Of a DNA stretch of 64,000 nt, positions 1 through 8,588 are shown in pieces. The stretch is taken from positions 68,112 to 132,111 of the forward strand of contig PBWH01000030.1 of assembly GCA_002727195.1 (NCBI GenBank). Direction: 5' to 3'. The notes beneath the pieces are model-generated. The model ran no database searches, was not told the origin of the DNA, and saw only the letters and a program-made list of their open reading frames with translations. The stretch's first letter is position 1, and each line of letters starts with the position of its first letter. This stretch comes from Gemmatimonadota bacterium (GTDB lineage: Bacteria; Latescibacterota; UBA2968). Position numbers and translations under genes: made by a program.

Positions 1-599
1 GCCAGCGCGGCGAGTTTCAGGGCCGTTGGTCCCGCAATCACGGGAATGGCAAGCATAAAGGAAAAGGCCGCTGCTTCACCGGCATCGATCCGGCACCACA
101 TACCGACGGCAATGGTCATTCCGGACCTGGAGATTCCTGGGAGGATGGCCGCTGCCTGGGCGATCCCCATTGCGATACCGCCACCGAAAGAATCGGCCAT
201 TCGCTCGCCCACTAGGTTCCGGGTACTGAACAACACGAGCCCTGTCACTGCGAGAAGCAGGGAAACCGTCCACGGGCTCGCGAAAATGCCACCGATCGAG
301 TCCTCAAGCGTGAAACCAACGATGGCGGCTGGAACCGAGCCGATCGCGAGCAGACCGACCATTTTGAGATCGGCGGGGTTATTCTGAAAGAACCCGACGA
401 TCAAAGCCCATATACGTCTGCGCAGGACGGTGATGACGGCGAGCAATGTTCCGAAGTGAACGATAACCTCGAAGGTCACATCCCCTGTTTCGATTCCCAG
501 AAGAGCTTGTCCCAGAGCAAGATGCCCTGAACTGCTCACCGGAAGAAACTCAGTCAATCCCTGGATGATCCCCAACAACGCCGCTTCAAGGTGTGTCAT
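1..599 (-). CDS. uppP: Undecaprenyl-diphosphatase UppP (BacA), cut by left edge
   Basis: Integral membrane enzyme that dephosphorylates undecaprenyl diphosphate to recycle the lipid carrier for peptidoglycan and other surface polymers. The reading frame runs 199 codons from ATG at 599 to the window edge, so the C-terminal quarter is missing. Both family signatures are visible: GIIQGLTEFLPVSSSGH at residues 10-26, containing the catalytic Glu17, and PGISRSGMT at residues 154-162, containing the catalytic Arg. The rest is a run of hydrophobic segments as expected. No strong Shine-Dalgarno is seen. Identification rests on the two diagnostic motifs and is secure. Confidence 0.95.
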   Translation of the reverse strand, partial: MTHLEAALLGIIQGLTEFLPVSSSGHLALGQALLGIETGDVTFEVIVHFGTLLAVITVLRRRIWALIVGFFQNNPADLKMVGLLAIGSVPAAIVGFTLEDSIGGIFASPWTVSLLLAVTGLVLFSTRNLVGERMADSFGGGIAMGIAQAAAILPGISRSGMTIAVGMWCRIDAGEAAAFSFMLAIPVIAGPTALKLAAL

Positions 600-1441
600 T
601 TTGGTCGTCCCGTAAGAACTGAGCAAACACATAGAGGGCGACGACGGACGTATCTGCTCGTGAACCACGGTATCACGCGCTCATCTATGCAGGCAAGAAC
701 GTAAGCTTGCCAGTCACGTCGGTCAAACTGACAATCGAACTGGAGTGAAGCGTTGGGTCCGCGGTTAACAGCCCGTCGGGCGCCTTTGAGCTACCCTATA
801 TGTTCGTTTAACGGGCCAGAAGGTCGCCGAATGGCGAAGGGTGCCGTCATATGGCGGCAATCCGGGAGGACAAATGGTCCGAGGCCTGATATCTGTGCAC
901 ATCTGCTAGGCTGGCACATCGCTTGTCCTGGAACAGGAATTCGTCGGGTCGACAGGAGAGACCACTATTAACATTCCTGTAACTTTTGCGCTGGTCAGCA
1001 TCTCTGCTGCGCTGTAGACGAAGTGGTTGATTGACCGCTGTGTCTGGCTGTGCCCCCACGAGCCTGGCCAAGTGAAAACCCGGGCATTATCCTTGCGTGT
1101 CTTAAGGAGCCGGGCATATAGCGGTATTCTTCCCCAGCGGATTTTAGCGCTAGATCGAATGAAAGTCAGCAAAGACACGGAGTATGTCCGGTTACGCACG
1201 GACGTCGCGGAGAAGCTTGCCCCCGGGCAGGAGCAGGCGCGCAAAGTCGTCAAACGAATACGCGTCCAGGACGAACGTGCTGGCCTCTCCCAGTGTAATC
1301 TCGACGTCAGATTCTACAACGAAAGAAAAAAGGAGGTGCGTTCGAGGCTTTCTCGATAAATTGAGCTCCTTCTTAGGAGTACTGGGCGACTACGGGGCCC
1401 CTTCTCCGAAGTCCGTCGACCACCCAAGCACGAGAGATCGA
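600..1441. other. Intergenic region upstream of metA; no confident gene
   Basis: 842 bases between the divergent uppP and metA genes. The only plausible coding stretch is a plus-strand frame from ATG 1159 to 1359 (66 codons, basic, ending in RSRLSR). It has reasonable codon choice but no ribosome binding site and no recognised family. Overlapping frames on both strands look like noise. I looked for SAM-I and SAM-II riboswitch cores, which often precede met genes, and did not find their conserved sequence blocks. Confidence 0.5.
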
Positions 1442-2473
1442 GTGCCTCTAGTCGAGCACACATCACTGCCTGCCTTCGAGAGACTCCGCCAGCGCGGCGA
1501 GAAGGTCCTCTCCCTGGACCAGGCGATGGTCCAGGACATCCGCGAGCTGCACGTGGGGCTGCTGAATATGATGCCCGATGCGGCCCTGGTTGCGACAGAG
1601 ATCCAGTTCATGCGTCTCGTTGGTAGCTGCAACCAGATCGCCCAGTTCTTTGTGCATCCGTTCACGGTCGAAGGGCTACCCCGAAGCGAGGAAACCCAGG
1701 ACTACATCGACAGCTACTACAAGACCTTCGAGAACATCAAGAAAGACGGTCTGGATGCGCTGATCATCACGGGCGCAAACGTCACGAACCCCTCGCTCGA
1801 CCAGGAGCCGTTCTGGGAGCCACTGGCAGACGTGATCGGATGGGCGCAGGGAAACGTGACCTCCGTCCTGTGTTCCTGCCTCGCCACACACGCGTTGGTC
1901 AAGCAGCTCTACCACATCGACCGCGAGAAGCGGTCGTCCAAGCTATGGGGCGTGTTCCCCCATCGGGTCGTGAGCAAAGAGCATCCGCTTCTTCGCGACA
2001 TCAACACGCGGTTCGATGTCCCCCACTCACGATACAACGCGCTCCACCGCGCCCCCCTGGAACGAGCGGGACTCACGATCCTGATCGAGAGCGACGTGGC
2101 CGGTGTGCATATGGCCGTCGGCCCGGATCAGTATAGCTTGGTCTATTTTCAAGGGCATCCGGAGTACGACACCGTCAGTCTGCTCAAGGAATACAAGCGT
2201 GAGGTAGACCGATATATCGACGGCGAGCGGGAAGACTATCCGCCCTCCCCCGAAAACTACTTCGATGACGATGCAGCCAGTATCGCCGACCAATACCGCG
2301 AGGCCGTGCTGAGCGCGATGCAAGACGGCGAAGAGGCTCCGGCCTTTCCCGAGCCGCACATCGAACACCTGCTAGATAACACCTGGCGGGATACCGCCAA
2401 ATCGATTTTCAATAACTGGTTGGGCCTTGTCTATGAAAGGGCCGACTACGAGAGAGCCACTCTGGCGGAATAG
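1442..2473 (+). CDS. metA: Homoserine O-acyltransferase, MetA/MetAS family (alphaproteobacterial-type)
   Basis: Acylates homoserine with acetyl- or succinyl-CoA, the first committed step to methionine. GTG at 1442 was chosen because it gives the family N-terminus (MPLVEHTSLPAF) and the usual length (343 aa); the open frame continues 86 codons upstream without family similarity. Cys146 in VLCSCLATHAL is the expected nucleophile, and GHPEYD at 238-243 supplies the catalytic His and Glu. The acyl-CoA specificity segment reads TGANVT instead of the TGAPLG or TGAPxE found in enterobacterial or Bacillus enzymes, as in alphaproteobacterial MetAS. metY lies 34 bases downstream, which suggests O-acetylhomoserine is the product, but the residue pattern alone does not settle acetyl versus succinyl. 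Confidence 0.92.
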   Translation: MPLVEHTSLPAFERLRQRGEKVLSLDQAMVQDIRELHVGLLNMMPDAALVATEIQFMRLVGSCNQIAQFFVHPFTVEGLPRSEETQDYIDSYYKTFENIKKDGLDALIITGANVTNPSLDQEPFWEPLADVIGWAQGNVTSVLCSCLATHALVKQLYHIDREKRSSKLWGVFPHRVVSKEHPLLRDINTRFDVPHSRYNALHRAPLERAGLTILIESDVAGVHMAVGPDQYSLVYFQGHPEYDTVSLLKEYKREVDRYIDGEREDYPPSPENYFDDDAASIADQYREAVLSAMQDGEEAPAFPEPHIEHLLDNTWRDTAKSIFNNWLGLVYERADYERATLAE

Positions 2474-2507
2474 CCGCCAGAACCGGCATTACCACAAGGA
2501 GAATTGT

Positions 2508-3782
2508 TTGAAGCCGGAAACCATAGCTATACACGCGGGTTACGAGACAGACCCCACCACGAAGGCCGTGGCAGTACCGATCTATCAGACCGTTGCTTAC
2601 GAGTTCGACAACGCCCAGCACGGCGCCGATCTGTTCAACCTGGCCGTTCCGGGCAACATCTACACCCGCATTATGAACCCCACCTCCGACGTCCTGGAGA
2701 AGCGGGTTGCCGAACTGGAGGGTGGTATCGCCGCACTCGCCGTGAGTTCGGGCAGCGCGGCTGTGAATTATTCGATCCAGACGATTGCCGAAGCGGGCAA
2801 CAACATCGTGACGGTCCCTCAGCTCTACGGAGGCACCTATACCCTGTTTGCCCATATGTTCCCTAAGCAGGGCATCGAGGTCCGGTTCGCCGAGGGGGAT
2901 TCGGCAGACGATCTCGAGAAGCTGATCGACGACAAGACGGCAGCTGTCTACTGTGAGTCAATCGGGAACCCGGCAGGTAACATCGTGGATCTCGAGTCCA
3001 TCTGCGCGATGGCCGACAAGAAGGGCGTGCCCGTGATCGTCGACAACACCGTCGCCCCGTTGCTGATCCGGCCGATCGATTACGGCGCCGCGATCGTCGT
3101 CCACTCCCTTACCAAGTATATGGGCGGACACGGCAACTCCCTCGGCGGCGTGATCGTCGATTCGGGCAAGTTCCCTTGGGCGGAGCACGCCGATCGCTTC
3201 CCGATGCTGACCCAGCCGGAACCCGCCTATCACGGTGTCGTCTACACTGAGGCGCTCGGACCGGCGGCCTACATCGGTCGCGCACGTACGGTGCCCCTGC
3301 GGAACACGGGATCGGCACTCAGTCCATTCAACACCTTCCTGATCCTCCAAGGCATCGAGACGCTCTCGCTGCGGATGGAACGCCACTGCGACAACGCCGC
3401 GACCGTCGCCAGGCACCTGAAGGCACACGACGCCGTGGAGTGGGTCCAGTATGCGGGACTCGAGGACTCGCCCTACTACGATCTGGCGCAGAAGTACACG
3501 AATGGTCGCCCATCTGCGCTCCTTTCGTTCGGCGTAAAGGGTGGTTTCGAAACAGCAGTGAAGTTCTACGACGCGCTCGGAATGTTCAAGCGGCTCGTCA
3601 ACATTGGGGACGCCAAGTCCCTCGCCGCCCATCCGGCGTCGACAACGCATCGGCAGCTGACGGAAGAGGAACAGCAGAAGGCCGGCGTCACCCCGGATAT
3701 GGTCAGGCTCTGCATCGGTATCGAGCACATTGACGATATCCTTACCGACCTGGATCAAGCGCTGGCCGCCGCAACGGCTTAG
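2508..3782 (+). CDS. metY: O-acetylhomoserine sulfhydrylase (MetY)
   Basis: PLP enzyme of the Cys/Met metabolism family that makes homocysteine from O-acetylhomoserine and sulfide. The TTG start at 2508 is supported by AAGGAG at 2496-2501, six bases away, and by the family N-terminus KPETIAIHAGY; the open frame extends 27 codons further upstream into metA. The protein is 424 aa, the family norm. The PLP lysine is Lys203 in HSLTKYMGGHG. YTRIMNPT and ALAVSSGSAA are the usual phosphate- and ring-binding segments. It forms a two-gene operon with metA and is followed by a strong terminator, so direct sulfhydrylation is the probable route to methionine here. Confidence 0.95.
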   Translation: MKPETIAIHAGYETDPTTKAVAVPIYQTVAYEFDNAQHGADLFNLAVPGNIYTRIMNPTSDVLEKRVAELEGGIAALAVSSGSAAVNYSIQTIAEAGNNIVTVPQLYGGTYTLFAHMFPKQGIEVRFAEGDSADDLEKLIDDKTAAVYCESIGNPAGNIVDLESICAMADKKGVPVIVDNTVAPLLIRPIDYGAAIVVHSLTKYMGGHGNSLGGVIVDSGKFPWAEHADRFPMLTQPEPAYHGVVYTEALGPAAYIGRARTVPLRNTGSALSPFNTFLILQGIETLSLRMERHCDNAATVARHLKAHDAVEWVQYAGLEDSPYYDLAQKYTNGRPSALLSFGVKGGFETAVKFYDALGMFKRLVNIGDAKSLAAHPASTTHRQLTEEEQQKAGVTPDMVRLCIGIEHIDDILTDLDQALAAATA

Positions 3783-3807
3783 CACTTACGGCAAGCAACG
3801 CATACGC

Positions 3808-3867
3808 ACCGTTCACCCCGAGTGCCCGAAGCCGTAAACGGCGGAGCGTGTATCGACGGATCGGTCG
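3808..3867 (+). repeat. Dispersed intergenic REP-like element, copy 1
   Basis: An imperfect palindromic element starting ACCGTTCACCCCGAGTGCCC and ending TATCGACGGATCGGTC. The same unit, with a slightly longer central hairpin, recurs at 37204-37267 after another gene. It resembles the widespread intergenic family with the CACCCxGAGyxxxCG...GTATCGAxGGGTG layout. It lies between the metY stop and its terminator. Confidence 0.6.
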
Positions 3868-3897
3868 TGTTGTCGTGCGGTCTGACGAAAACAGAAA

Positions 3898-3950
3898 GGG
3901 CGCATAGATTCCGCGGTTCACACCGCAAGTCTATGCGCCCGTTTTACTTT
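3898..3950 (+). terminator. Rho-independent terminator of metA-metY
   Basis: An 11-bp perfect stem (GGGCGCATAGA at 3898-3908 with TCTATGCGCCC at 3930-3940) with a small inner hairpin (GCGG/CCGC) is followed by GTTTTACTTT. Confidence 0.85.
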
Positions 3951-3994
3951 AGGCACTGAGGCCTTCACCGTCGCTCACGTATTCGAGTCAAGCT

Positions 3995-4060
3995 GACCTG
4001 CCCCCCTGGATTGTCCCCATTCCTGGAGTTAGGATATGGGACAATCCAGGGGGGCGGGTC
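3995..4060. repeat. Large inverted repeat (25-26 bp arms)
   Basis: The arms at 3995-4020 and 4036-4060 are complementary over about 25 bases, with one bulged base and one G/T difference, around a 15-base loop. The arms are rich in C or G runs and carry no flanking T-tract typical of a terminator. It could be a folded small RNA, a MITE-like element or the joined ends of a lost insertion sequence. No transposase is nearby. Confidence 0.6.
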
Positions 4061-4213
4061 ATTAGCGAGGTAGTGTGTTTGCATACACCCGCCTCGCAGT
4101 CCAGGCAGGCACGGCCCACCCCTCACCTGGTCTGCTATTAGCCCTGCCACTCGGAATCCAGAAGAACCGAATCGACCGGACCGCCCGCCATTAGACGGGC
4201 ATTAGACATAAAG

Positions 4214-4268
4214 AAACAGGGACCCACACCTCGCTGGTGCAAGTCCCTGTTTTATATGGTCGGGGCGA
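4214..4268 (-). other. tRNA-Pro 3' tail plus terminator without a tRNA body
   Basis: Read on the minus strand, TCGCCCCGACCATATA (4253-4268) is identical to the 3' acceptor end, CCA and trailing bases of the tRNA-Pro(GGG) gene at 11532-11547. It is followed by a perfect 10-bp hairpin (4214-4223 with 4243-4252) and T-rich sequence, as after a real tRNA. No cloverleaf can be drawn upstream, so only the tail remains. Confidence 0.55.
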
Positions 4269-4416
4269 GCAGTCTACACAAAGAGGTTCGCAGATACACC
4301 GTTAAGTGCCATGCCGGTGCCAGAAAAGACGGCCCATCCCTGGGCCCTTCTCGAATCAAGTGAAAACGCGGCCGGATGGAATCCGGCTTTAGCCATACCG
4401 GTCCACCGGAGACTTT

Positions 4417-4482
4417 ATGAATCAACTTAACATTGCCGTCGTCGGCCTACGGTTTGGCACCTGGATGAACGGTTTTGCATAG
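4417..4482 (+). pseudogene. Vestigial N-terminus of a Gfo/Idh/MocA oxidoreductase
   Basis: After CCGGAGACTTT, an ATG opens a 21-codon frame, MNQLNIAVVGLRFGTW and five more residues, then stops with TAG. The IAVVGLxFG pattern is the Rossmann beta-alpha start of Gfo/Idh/MocA proteins, several of which lie in this window. No continuation of the domain is visible in the other frames before 4731. I read it as the surviving 5' end of a deleted gene; a real micropeptide is less likely. Confidence 0.45.
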
Positions 4483-4730
4483 TCGTATCCATATAGGGAA
4501 GTGCGTTTGCCTTCCCTGGGCCGCCCTCAGATCACGTACGTGAAGCTGAGTGGATAGGAAGAATAAACGGTGTTCTCACGTAGCCTGGCAGGGAATCGAG
4601 GTCAGGTTTGGGGCGAACTGGGTACCACACAGCTCGCTAGGCTATCGACCACCCGCACCGGTGGTCATCAAGTCGTCCGTAGCAACCGCATCCTAACTCT
4701 GGGTGTGGACACATCGATGGGGGCAGGTCA

Positions 4731-6563
4731 ATGACGCAGATGACAGACGAAGAGCTTCAGGTATTGAGCGACGGTTTCGAGGACCGCGTCGCGGAGATGC
4801 TCGAGGGCGAGCGGGGAAAGGCGTTCGAAGCCCCTCCTGTATGGCACGACCGGTGGGGCCCCGGCTCCCACTTCTCCAGAGCACTGAGCATGGCAACGAC
4901 CCGCTTTGCCATGATCTCCTTTCTCCTGAACGACCAAGTGGAGGCGGCCAACAGGGCCCTGCAGGAGTTGTGTGCTTTCTACATGCGTGAGCGTGTTACG
5001 ATGTACAACCGCGACAGCTTCTACTGGGCGCACGAGCTGTACACCAGGATCTACCTGTTCTTCAACACGACCAGCCCATCGAGGGCAGCGAGGCTGACAG
5101 CCGAAACCGAAAAAGCCCTCCTGGAAATGATGTGGACGTGGTGCAGATCGGAATCTGTCATCGCCGACGCCGAACTGATGCGGGAAAGGGAGACGTGGTA
5201 CTTCCAGTCGTCCGAAAACCACGTCGCTCAGAAGACGGCGACGGCCTGGGAGTTCTCACAGATCCTGAAAGCCCATCCCGAATACGCCGACCGTCGCTAC
5301 GATGATGGCCACACGGCATCCGAACACTGGTCCGCATGGACGCAATATCACAAAGACTTCTGCCTCGAACGTGCAAGGCGCGGACTCTTCTTTGAAGTCG
5401 CGTCGCCCAGTTACTGCATCCGGACCCTCGTCGGGATCTACAACATGGTGGATCTGTCTGAGGACGAGGAGTTGAGATCACTGGCCGGCAAGCTGCTCGA
5501 CCTCTGGTGGGCCTCGTGGTCAGAGGATCAGATCGACGGTGTGCGCGGTGGCGGCAAGGCGCGTGTTCGGGGCTGGAAGGCACTCTCGGGAGGCGAGCAG
5601 GCAAGCAGCTTCACGTGGTACTACTACGGGCGGGGCACTCCCGTGGCTTCGACCTCTGCCTGCGTGACAGTAGTGACAAGCGACTATCGTCTACCGTCGA
5701 TCGTCATGGATCTGGCGATGGATGTCGAAGGTCGGGGCGTCTACGAGGTCAAGCAGCGACGGATGGGGCTTGCGGTCGGCCCGCACAACCGACCGCCTGA
5801 CTCCTGGTTCCGGACGGACTACGGGGGAATCCTTCGCTACCTCTACTGCACACCAGACTTCATCCTGGGAACGAACATGCGGGAAGCACGCCCACAGCCA
5901 GACTGGCATCTCGGCGCCTCTCAGAGTATCTGGCACGGCGCGATCTTCAGGGGCCACCCCAATGCCCTGATCGTGCCCAAGTGTAATCACGAGACTGGAG
6001 ATACGCTCAACGAACAGTGGTCGGTCCAGCGTAGGGGCACGCTGATCGTGCAGAAACTGAAGACGCACGTTCGCGCGGGTAAAATGATGGTATGGTTTTC
6101 ATCCGAAGGTATCTCAGAACCGATCGAGGAGGACGGCTGGGTATTCGCTGAGACCATCGGCGCCTATGCGGCGGTGCGTCCCGTGACGGGTCCGCACAGT
6201 TGGCAAGACGCCCCCGGTTCCAACTACACAGGCCGGTTCCTCGTATGCGAAGACGAGTGGTCTCCGGTGATCGTTGAGATCGCGCGCAAAGTCGCCTACG
6301 AGAACGCAAAGGCTTTTCGAAACGCGATTAAGTCACTGAGTTTCACGACGGACGGGGACGAACTAAGCTACTCCGGATTGTCCGGCGATACGTTCTGCTT
6401 CGACGGAAACCAGAATCGCGTGCCTGAGATCGACGGAACGCCGGTTAACTACGCGCCTCAGAAAGTCTTCGACAGCCCCTTTGTCTCGTCCGACTGGTGC
6501 AGCGGAATCGTTACCGTGCGGAAAGGACGCCGGGAGCACGTTCTGGACTTCAACCAGTGCTGA
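4731..6563 (+). CDS. Unrecognised 610-aa protein, possibly toroid-fold polysaccharide lyase-like
   Basis: I cannot assign this gene firmly. The first 300 residues or so are helix-rich, with many Trp, Tyr and His residues and a SSENHVAQKTATAWEF segment. That resembles the SENH-type helices in the alpha/alpha toroid of heparinase and alginate lyase relatives. The C-terminal half looks beta-rich (GTLIVQKLKTHV, MMVWFSSEG, REHVLDF), as in the sandwich domain of those enzymes. There is no signal peptide or membrane segment. ATG 4731 follows a purine-rich GGGGGCAGG; ATG 4740 is an alternative. It stands alone, with gene remnants upstream and 500 bases of non-coding DNA downstream. Codon use and length make it a convincing gene. 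Confidence 0.8.
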   Translation: MTQMTDEELQVLSDGFEDRVAEMLEGERGKAFEAPPVWHDRWGPGSHFSRALSMATTRFAMISFLLNDQVEAANRALQELCAFYMRERVTMYNRDSFYWAHELYTRIYLFFNTTSPSRAARLTAETEKALLEMMWTWCRSESVIADAELMRERETWYFQSSENHVAQKTATAWEFSQILKAHPEYADRRYDDGHTASEHWSAWTQYHKDFCLERARRGLFFEVASPSYCIRTLVGIYNMVDLSEDEELRSLAGKLLDLWWASWSEDQIDGVRGGGKARVRGWKALSGGEQASSFTWYYYGRGTPVASTSACVTVVTSDYRLPSIVMDLAMDVEGRGVYEVKQRRMGLAVGPHNRPPDSWFRTDYGGILRYLYCTPDFILGTNMREARPQPDWHLGASQSIWHGAIFRGHPNALIVPKCNHETGDTLNEQWSVQRRGTLIVQKLKTHVRAGKMMVWFSSEGISEPIEEDGWVFAETIGAYAAVRPVTGPHSWQDAPGSNYTGRFLVCEDEWSPVIVEIARKVAYENAKAFRNAIKSLSFTTDGDELSYSGLSGDTFCFDGNQNRVPEIDGTPVNYAPQKVFDSPFVSSDWCSGIVTVRKGRREHVLDFNQC

Positions 6564-7064
6564 ACAGGACAGGGCAGATAGACCGGGCTCTCTGAAGCAG
6601 TCCTGCCCCAACTCTCTCCATCTCGCCATATCGCATCTGAGATAGATGGTCTACCCAAGATCTCCGTACGACTCGAAGACGACATGCCTAGGGTTCATCT
6701 GACGTGGGAGACAGAAGCCCTGCCTGTGAGTCGGGACCAAGTGTTGGACAGTCCCAACCTTGTCGAATGGATACCTCTATATCAGAGATGAGACAGCCAT
6801 CATATGTCTCGATGTAGAGGGAGCATGAGCATTTGCACGATGCGGAGGTCTCCTTTGGCTAAGCAACAGAGCGTATTTGCCCTCCCTGGCAAACACGCTG
6901 GCACCGGCACTGACACTTAACTGCGTGGGCGCGTCCACTCACACCCAACCCCGTCACCCAAACCGGCTGACGCCGGCTTCGCGCTCACTTGATCGTTAGC
7001 TGCCACTCCCAAGGGAAGAGTCATTCAGGCAAGCAGATATTCTGATACCCATGGAGGAAGACAG
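6564..7064. other. Intergenic region with no gene seen
   Basis: No frame with a start, ribosome site and protein-like composition was found. The region contains a short hairpin near 6865-6893 (GCGT-TTGCC with GGCAA-ACGC) that has no T-tract. Confidence 0.5.
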
Positions 7065-7292
7065 ATGCTAATTCCACTGCTGATCTGGGCCCTAATCGTG
7101 AGTTCTGCTTTGATCGCGTTCGGCATGGGCGCGCACGCTCTCCTAGGTGGGCCCTTGCGTGAGATGCTACGGGAACGTTCACGGTCTGTGCTGCTCTTCC
7201 TCTCGTCGATGTCACTTCTTGCCGTCCCGTTTCTTGAGCAGATCGGGCTTCTGGAGTTCTCTTTAAGTCGCGTAGGCCAGCAGGAGGAATAA
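7065..7292 (+). CDS. Small two-TM membrane protein
   Basis: A 75-residue protein with two hydrophobic segments (about residues 3-25 and 41-61) separated by a basic loop (LREMLRERSRS). ATG 7065 is preceded by a strong GGAGG eleven bases upstream, which is the main reason to believe it is translated. No family is recognised. Its last 30 bases overlap, tail to tail, a possible minus-strand gene ending at 7263. Confidence 0.55.
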   Translation: MLIPLLIWALIVSSALIAFGMGAHALLGGPLREMLRERSRSVLLFLSSMSLLAVPFLEQIGLLEFSLSRVGQQEE

Positions 7293-7631
7293 CTGGGGGA
7301 AAGACACGCTAGCCGGCAAGGCCGCGGCCATAGCATCCTCAATACGCCTCGCTTCTCGGACAGCATCAGGCCCGTGGGATTCCTGGAAACCTGCGCTCAC
7401 TTTCTGGTAACAATCCCTCCACCTTTCGACTGAACTTAGCCAGGGAATCCCAATGGTCTCGTTGATCTCGGTCAGCTGACCCAGAGTCAGGCTACTGATG
7501 CCATTGCTCGCCAATATGTGGCGACCGAATACCCGAGGTTCGGTTGACCTGATTTGGTCTTTCATCCAGGACAACGATGTCTCCCTGAAGCCGTCTGATT
7601 GTCGGTTCCGATACGGATACCACATAGCCAT
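7263..7631 (-). CDS. Possible hypothetical protein (122 aa)
   Basis: An open frame of 122 codons with balanced composition, including TLGQLTEINETIGIPWL and a hydrophobic tail FPQLFLLLAYAT. It has no clear ribosome binding site at either ATG (7631 or 7625) and no recognised family. Its codon choice is less GC-biased than the neighbours, consistent with either an acquired gene or chance. Confidence 0.35.
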   Translation of the reverse strand: MAMWYPYRNRQSDGFRETSLSWMKDQIRSTEPRVFGRHILASNGISSLTLGQLTEINETIGIPWLSSVERWRDCYQKVSAGFQESHGPDAVREARRIEDAMAAALPASVSFPQLFLLLAYAT

Positions 7632-7690
7632 TCCATACGTTTGACGTGGACTGCAGGCTGGTGCTCTGTTAGCACCGGGTTAGCGACCAC

Positions 7691-7746
7691 AAAAAATGGG
7701 CACAGATCGTGACGGCAAGCAATTACCGTAACTTTCTGTGCCCATT
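7691..7746 (-). terminator. Terminator of tRNA-Pro(CGG)
   Basis: Minus-strand stem of AATGGGCACAG (7736-7746) with CTGTGCCCATT (7695-7705), an inner ACGG/CCGT hairpin and a T6 tract at 7691-7696. Confidence 0.85.
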
Positions 7747-7758
7747 GGGCTTAGAAAT

Positions 7759-7835
7759 TGGTCGGGGCGATAGGATTTGAACCTACGGCCTCCTGCTCCC
7801 GAAGCAGGCGCTCTACCGGGCTGAGCCACGCCCCG
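7759..7835 (-). tRNA. tRNA-Pro(CGG)
   Basis: A 77-nt gene with CCA encoded (7759-7761). The acceptor is CGGGGCG/CGCCCCG with discriminator A, the anticodon stem CCTGC/GCAGG encloses TTCGGGA (anticodon CGG), and the T arm contains GGTTCAAATCC. A terminator lies directly downstream and a sigma-70-like promoter upstream. Confidence 0.97.
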
Positions 7836-7880
7836 ATACTGTCGCGATCCGGCGGATACCTCCCCCGAATCAGGCTGCTG

Positions 7881-7909
7881 AATATACCAATTTGGAATTT
7901 GAGCGGCAA
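7881..7909 (-). promoter_or_regulatory. Sigma-70-like promoter for tRNA-Pro(CGG)
   Basis: TTGCCG (7904-7909) and TATATT (7881-7886) on the minus strand are separated by exactly 17 bases. The predicted start lies about 40 bases before the mature tRNA. Confidence 0.6.
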
Positions 7910-8003
7910 GAAAAGCAGCGGAGCGCGCAGGGCTACGGGCAGAGAGCGGAGAAAGGCATTCTCAATTTTTCCCTCTGCTCTCAGTCCTATGCTCTTCGCC
8001 TGT

Positions 8004-8588
8004 TTATTGACTCACCAGCCGGATAGCAAGAAACCCACCGACGAGTATCACCACGAACGCAATCGACAGGATGTTGAAGTATTTGTCTATAAACGCCTTT
8101 ATACTCGGCCCGAACATCCGTATCAGTCCACCAACCAGGAGGAATCGACCGGCACGTCCCAGGATGGACGCCCCTACCAGAGTGGGGACACCGATATTGA
8201 ACACGCCGGCTGCGATCGTGAAGACCTTGTAGGGTATCGGCGTGAAGCCGGCGATCGCGATCGCGGCGAACGCGTTCTCCTGATACTTCTTACCGACTAG
8301 GTCGAACTTCTCCGTTACCCCATAGGCCTCGATGATCGGCTTCCCCGCACCTTCGAAGGCGTAGTAGCCAATGCCGTATCCAGCCACACCGCCGAGTACG
8401 GAGCCCGCCGTGCAGACGAGGGCATAGTAAATCGCCCGGCGAGGAGCCGAGATGGCCACTGCCATCAGCAGAACGTCGGGCGGAATCGGGAAGAAGGACG
8501 ACTCGGCGAAGGCGATCACAAAGAGGGCGGGAACCGCATAAGGGCTCTCCGACCATCCCATCACCCAATCATAGAGACGCCTGATCAT
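8004..8588 (-). CDS. YqaA/DedA-family (VTT domain) membrane protein
   Basis: A 194-residue polytopic protein of the SNARE-associated/VTT group, related to DedA proteins that act in membrane lipid homeostasis. The signature AESSFFPIPPDVLL near residue 30, a glycine-rich central segment (GGVAGYGIGYYAFEGAG) and GFTPIPYKVFTIAAG near residue 115 match YqaA-type members. The ATG at 8588 overlaps the stop of the upstream PilZ gene by four bases, implying translational coupling. The substrate is unknown. Confidence 0.85.
   Translation of the reverse strand: MIRRLYDWVMGWSESPYAVPALFVIAFAESSFFPIPPDVLLMAVAISAPRRAIYYALVCTAGSVLGGVAGYGIGYYAFEGAGKPIIEAYGVTEKFDLVGKKYQENAFAAIAIAGFTPIPYKVFTIAAGVFNIGVPTLVGASILGRAGRFLLVGGLIRMFGPSIKAFIDKYFNILSIAFVVILVGGFLAIRLVSQ

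Noticed and set aside
906-1253. Minus-strand 115-codon frame upstream of metA
   Set aside because: No ribosome site, no recognisable domain, overlaps an equally weak frame on the other strand.
1100-1441. SAM-responsive riboswitch ahead of metA-metY
   Set aside because: Conserved SAM-I and SAM-II core sequences were looked for and not seen.
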